Assembly: GCF_000759445.1 (NCBI RefSeq)
Contig: NZ_JRMB01000001.1
Coordinates: forward strand, 1,178,001-1,242,000
DNA from: Pseudomonas lutea
GTDB taxonomy: Bacteria > Pseudomonadota > Gammaproteobacteria > Pseudomonadales > Pseudomonadaceae
Length of the DNA stretch: 64,000 nucleotides
Direction of reading: 5' to 3'
The notes beneath the pieces were generated by a model. That model did no database searches. It saw only the letters and a program-made list of their open reading frames with translations, and was not told the DNA's origin. A program made the translations under genes and the position numbers. This document shows, one piece after another, positions 61,148-64,000 of this stretch (positions within the stretch are counted from its first letter, which is position 1; every line of letters starts with the position of its first letter).

Positions 61148-63889
61148 ATGCTGATGAGCTTTCCTGGTTTCACCCTCAAGCCCCTTGTCGTCGCCGTGCA
61201 ACGCCACTCCCGCGCGCTGATTTGCGCGCTGGCGGTCGGCATGAGCCCGGCCTATGGTGCTGACAGCACGGATAGCGCTGCCGATACCGCGACGGGCAAT
61301 GACGCTGCCGTACCTGCCGCCGCCGCGGTGGCCGCGATGCCGGCCACCACCCAGCTCAAGCGCGTGGAAGTCACCGGCTCCGCGGTGCGTCGGGCGGATG
61401 CGGAAACCGCAGTGCCGGTGACCATTCTGCGCGCCGAAGAGCTTAGAAAGCAGGGCGTCACGACCACCGAACAGATGGTTCAGCGCATCACCGGCAGCCA
61501 GTCGATGATGAACAGCGCGGGTTCGGTCGGCGCCGCGACCGGCGGTGCGTCCTACGCCGACATGCGCGGCATCGGTGCCAACAAGACGCTGATCCTGCTC
61601 AACGGCCGCCGTTTGGCCAACAACGCCTTGTCCGGCGTCGGCACGCCCAACGGCAGCGCCATCGACCTGAACATGATTCCCTTCGCCGCCATCGACCGCA
61701 TCGAAGTGCTGCGCGACGGCGCATCGGCTCTGTACGGCACGGACGCCATTGGCGGTGTCATCAACTTCATCACCAAAAAGTCGTTGACCGACGGCACCCT
61801 GAGCCTTGGCGGCGACACCCCGACCGCCAGCGGTGGCGGCGCCAGCAAGGACGCGAGTGCCAGCTGGGGCTTTGGCGACCTGGACGAAGACCGCTTCAAC
61901 GTCATGGGCGTGTTCAACTACAACAAACAGCAAAATCTCGACGCCAACGACCGCTCCTTTGCCAAGGACTACGTACCCGGCCGCGGCCTCAACCAGACCT
62001 CCGGCACGGCTTATCCCGGCAACTATTACCAGGGCGACAACAGCGCCAACCCGCTTGCGCCGAACTGCAGCGGCAAAAGCCTGGTGAGCGTGAACGGCTT
62101 GTGCCGGTTCAGCACCCGTGAATACATTGACCTGGTGCCGCAGACCGAGAAGACCTCGTTCTTCGGCCGGGCCACCGGCAAGCTGGCCGAGGACCACAAC
62201 GTCAGCCTCGAGTACTTCTGGGCGCGCAACAACAACGCCACCAGCATCGGCCCGGCGCCCCTGACCGGCCTGAGCATCGACCCGTCTTCGCCGTACTACC
62301 CGGGCAACGGCATTACCCCGGCGCCAGGCAACTTTGCCTTGGACCCTACCCAGCCGGTGGACACGGCCTGGCGCGAAACCGCCGCAGGCCCGCGTGGCAG
62401 CAAGGATCAGAACACCAACCAGCGCCTGCTGCTGACCTTCGACGGCACCGTTGGCGGCTGGGATTACAACCTGGGCGCCAATTACAACCAGAGCAAAGTG
62501 GTTTCCTCCGTGACCTCCGGCTACGTCAGCGACCGAGCACTGACCGCAGGTCTGGCCAGCGGCCTGCTCAACCCGTTCGGACCGCAGTCGGCCGCCGGCC
62601 AGCAGTTCATTGACAACGCGGCGTACCACGGCGAGTACTCCACCGCCGTTGGCCGGGTATACGGCGTGGACGGACGCATCAGCCGCGAGATCGGCAACTG
62701 GTTCGGCGCGGGTGAGTCCGGGCTGGCGCTGGGCGGCGAATATCGCAAGGAAAAGCTGCATCAGAACTACGAGGACTTCGTCGACGACATCGACAGCCTG
62801 GGCCTGGACTCGGCAGGCAGCGTGTCCGGCGACCGCAGCGTCAAGGCTGAATACGCCGAGCTGAACGTGCCGGTTCTGGACAGCCTGGAACTGACTGCAG
62901 CCGTGCGCCACGACAAGTACAGCGACTTCGGCAGCACCACCAACCCGAAATACTCGTTCCGCTTCCAGCCTTTCAAAGAGCTGGTCATGCGCGGCGCGTA
63001 CAGCGAAGGCTTCCGCGCGCCGTCGCTGTACGAGTTGTATGCGCCGCAAAGCCTGGCCTACAGCCAGGGTTATTACGATGACCCGACCCTTTGCGCAGGC
63101 GGCACTGTGCAGCCCGGCGGCCAGGCGGGCCGTGACTGTAATCAGCAGTTCCTCAACCGCAGTGGCGGCAATGCCGACCTGTCGCCGGAGAAAGCGCGCA
63201 ACGTCACTCTGGGCTTCGTTTATCAACCGCTGAACAACCTGTCGATGGGCCTGGACTTCTGGTGGATTCATATCTCCAACCAGATTCAGTCGTTCCCTGA
63301 GTCCACCGTGTTCGACCAGGCCGATCTCTATGGCGACCGCATCGTTCGCAACGCCGACGGTTCCATCGCCAACATCGTGACCGGCAACTCGAACCTGGGC
63401 ATCGTCAAGACCAACGGCGTCGACGTGACGTTGGACTACCGCTTCCCGAACACGCCGTATGGCCAGTTCGGCCTGGGCCTGACCGGAACGTACGTCAACC
63501 GTTATGACTTCCAGAACATCATCGACGGCCCATACACCGACAAGGTTGGCGACTTTCAGGGGGACGGCGTGATTGCGCGCTGGAAACACGTGCTGATCGG
63601 CAGCTGGACCCTGGGCGACAGCCGCGCTTCGCTGACCAACCGCTTCACCAGCGGTTACAACGATTACGACCGCGCCAGCAACGGCACTGTACCGTCGTAC
63701 TCGTTGTGGGACCTGTCGGTGGGCCACACTTTCGAGAAGGTTCTGGATCTCGATGCCGGCGTACGCAACCTGTTCGACCGCGACCCGCCGTTCACCAACC
63801 AGGCTTACAACTTCCAGTCCGGCTACGACCCGCGTTACGCCGATCCCCTGGGCCGCACGCTGTTCGCCCGCGCGACCTATCACTTCTAA
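61148..63889 (+). CDS. TonB-dependent outer-membrane receptor
   Basis: A 913-residue receptor. The signal peptide runs to about residue 38 (ALAVGMSPAYGADS). A plug domain follows with VEVTGSAVRRADAETAVPVT and IDRIEVLRDGASALYGTDAI. A 22-strand-type barrel closes with the C-terminal ATYHF ending in Phe. It has no N-terminal signalling (secretin/TonB) domain, so it does not act through an ECF sigma/anti-sigma pair. It lies 191 bp after exbD. The ligand is unknown; sigma-54 control would suit a nitrogen-, sulfur- or carbon-source compound better than a standard siderophore. Confidence 0.92.
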   Translation: MLMSFPGFTLKPLVVAVQRHSRALICALAVGMSPAYGADSTDSAADTATGNDAAVPAAAAVAAMPATTQLKRVEVTGSAVRRADAETAVPVTILRAEELRKQGVTTTEQMVQRITGSQSMMNSAGSVGAATGGASYADMRGIGANKTLILLNGRRLANNALSGVGTPNGSAIDLNMIPFAAIDRIEVLRDGASALYGTDAIGGVINFITKKSLTDGTLSLGGDTPTASGGGASKDASASWGFGDLDEDRFNVMGVFNYNKQQNLDANDRSFAKDYVPGRGLNQTSGTAYPGNYYQGDNSANPLAPNCSGKSLVSVNGLCRFSTREYIDLVPQTEKTSFFGRATGKLAEDHNVSLEYFWARNNNATSIGPAPLTGLSIDPSSPYYPGNGITPAPGNFALDPTQPVDTAWRETAAGPRGSKDQNTNQRLLLTFDGTVGGWDYNLGANYNQSKVVSSVTSGYVSDRALTAGLASGLLNPFGPQSAAGQQFIDNAAYHGEYSTAVGRVYGVDGRISREIGNWFGAGESGLALGGEYRKEKLHQNYEDFVDDIDSLGLDSAGSVSGDRSVKAEYAELNVPVLDSLELTAAVRHDKYSDFGSTTNPKYSFRFQPFKELVMRGAYSEGFRAPSLYELYAPQSLAYSQGYYDDPTLCAGGTVQPGGQAGRDCNQQFLNRSGGNADLSPEKARNVTLGFVYQPLNNLSMGLDFWWIHISNQIQSFPESTVFDQADLYGDRIVRNADGSIANIVTGNSNLGIVKTNGVDVTLDYRFPNTPYGQFGLGLTGTYVNRYDFQNIIDGPYTDKVGDFQGDGVIARWKHVLIGSWTLGDSRASLTNRFTSGYNDYDRASNGTVPSYSLWDLSVGHTFEKVLDLDAGVRNLFDRDPPFTNQAYNFQSGYDPRYADPLGRTLFARATYHF

Positions 63890-64000
63890 GCCCTGCCGCC
63901 CGAAGCGTTTCCCCGGCGCGTCGGGCTCGATTCAGCGGACGGACACGCGCCGTCACACGCTGCAACACCTACTATAATCGCGGACGTCGGCGTATCATCG
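63890..64000. other. Window end after the receptor gene
   Basis: About 110 bp with no clear terminator. TATAAT at 63973-63978 could be the -10 of a gene starting beyond the window, but no convincing -35 lies at the right distance. Confidence 0.4.

Noticed and set aside
61103..63883. A 926-codon open frame antisense to the TonB-dependent receptor
   Set aside because: The plus-strand frame has a signal peptide, plug and barrel motifs. The antisense frame is a typical GC-rich shadow with no recognisable domain.
63973..63978. TATAAT hexamer near the window end considered as a promoter
   Set aside because: No reasonable -35 hexamer is found 16-18 bp upstream and no downstream gene can be seen within the window.

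Overview
The window is a stretch of a Pseudomonas chromosome, most likely from the fluorescens/syringae lineage. The basis is high-GC coding DNA, family-typical proteins throughout, and many copies of the palindromic REP elements common in these species (cores around GGGACCGGCTTTAGCCGGGAAG, CGGCTTGCTGGCGAAC and GAGCGCGCTTGCCCGCGAA). No rRNA, tRNA, prophage, transposase or CRISPR array was recognised. The genus call is inference; the species cannot be fixed from this window.

Layout. 1-17.7 kb: two chemoreceptor genes bracket a complete carbon-phosphorus lyase operon (phnCDEFGHIJKLMNP, minus strand) preceded by a good Pho-box promoter. The two flanks carry inverted copies of a ~250-bp dispersed repeat; one copy ends in a perfect 20-unit array of an 11-bp repeat. 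17.7-25.3 kb: a D-alanyl-D-alanine dipeptidase with an opp/dpp-type ABC importer (order as in E. coli ddpXABCDF), here headed by an RpiR/SIS regulator with a palindromic candidate operator. 25.7-29.7 kb: pyruvate:quinone oxidoreductase and a stand-alone PBP2 transpeptidase. 30.2-35.4 kb: the three-subunit membrane-bound gluconate 2-dehydrogenase followed by a Tat-exported gluconolactonase-like protein, a periplasmic sugar-acid oxidation module. 35.5-41.3 kb: an Rhs polymorphic toxin gene ending in a predicted YwqJ-like deaminase domain, its translationally coupled immunity candidate and an orphan immunity-like gene, with locally AT-rich DNA. 41.6-43.9 kb: divergent HxlR/quinone reductase pair and two small secreted RcnB-like proteins. 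44-50.3 kb: an AEC carrier, then a LysR regulator divergent from an SDR-MFS-split-transketolase operon of unknown substrate. 50.4-57.8 kb: mostly single housekeeping or accessory genes (esterase, small acidic protein, serine hydrolase, ilvE, HDOD protein, sirtuin, DUF2817 protein). 57.8-64 kb: a 1.1-kb non-coding region followed by a dedicated tonB-exbB-exbD-TonB-dependent receptor set.

The most interesting signals are: (1) a near-consensus sigma-54 (-24/-12) promoter with an inverted-repeat enhancer-like site about 200 bp upstream, in front of the private TonB/ExbBD/receptor operon, plus a possible 25-codon ORF whose stop overlaps the tonB start; (2) the Rhs deaminase-type toxin/immunity pair; (3) the SDR-MFS-split-transketolase cluster; (4) the RpiR-headed D-Ala-D-Ala scavenging operon; and (5) the paired dispersed repeat and its VNTR. 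Functions are inferred from protein motifs and gene order read by eye; no database search was possible.
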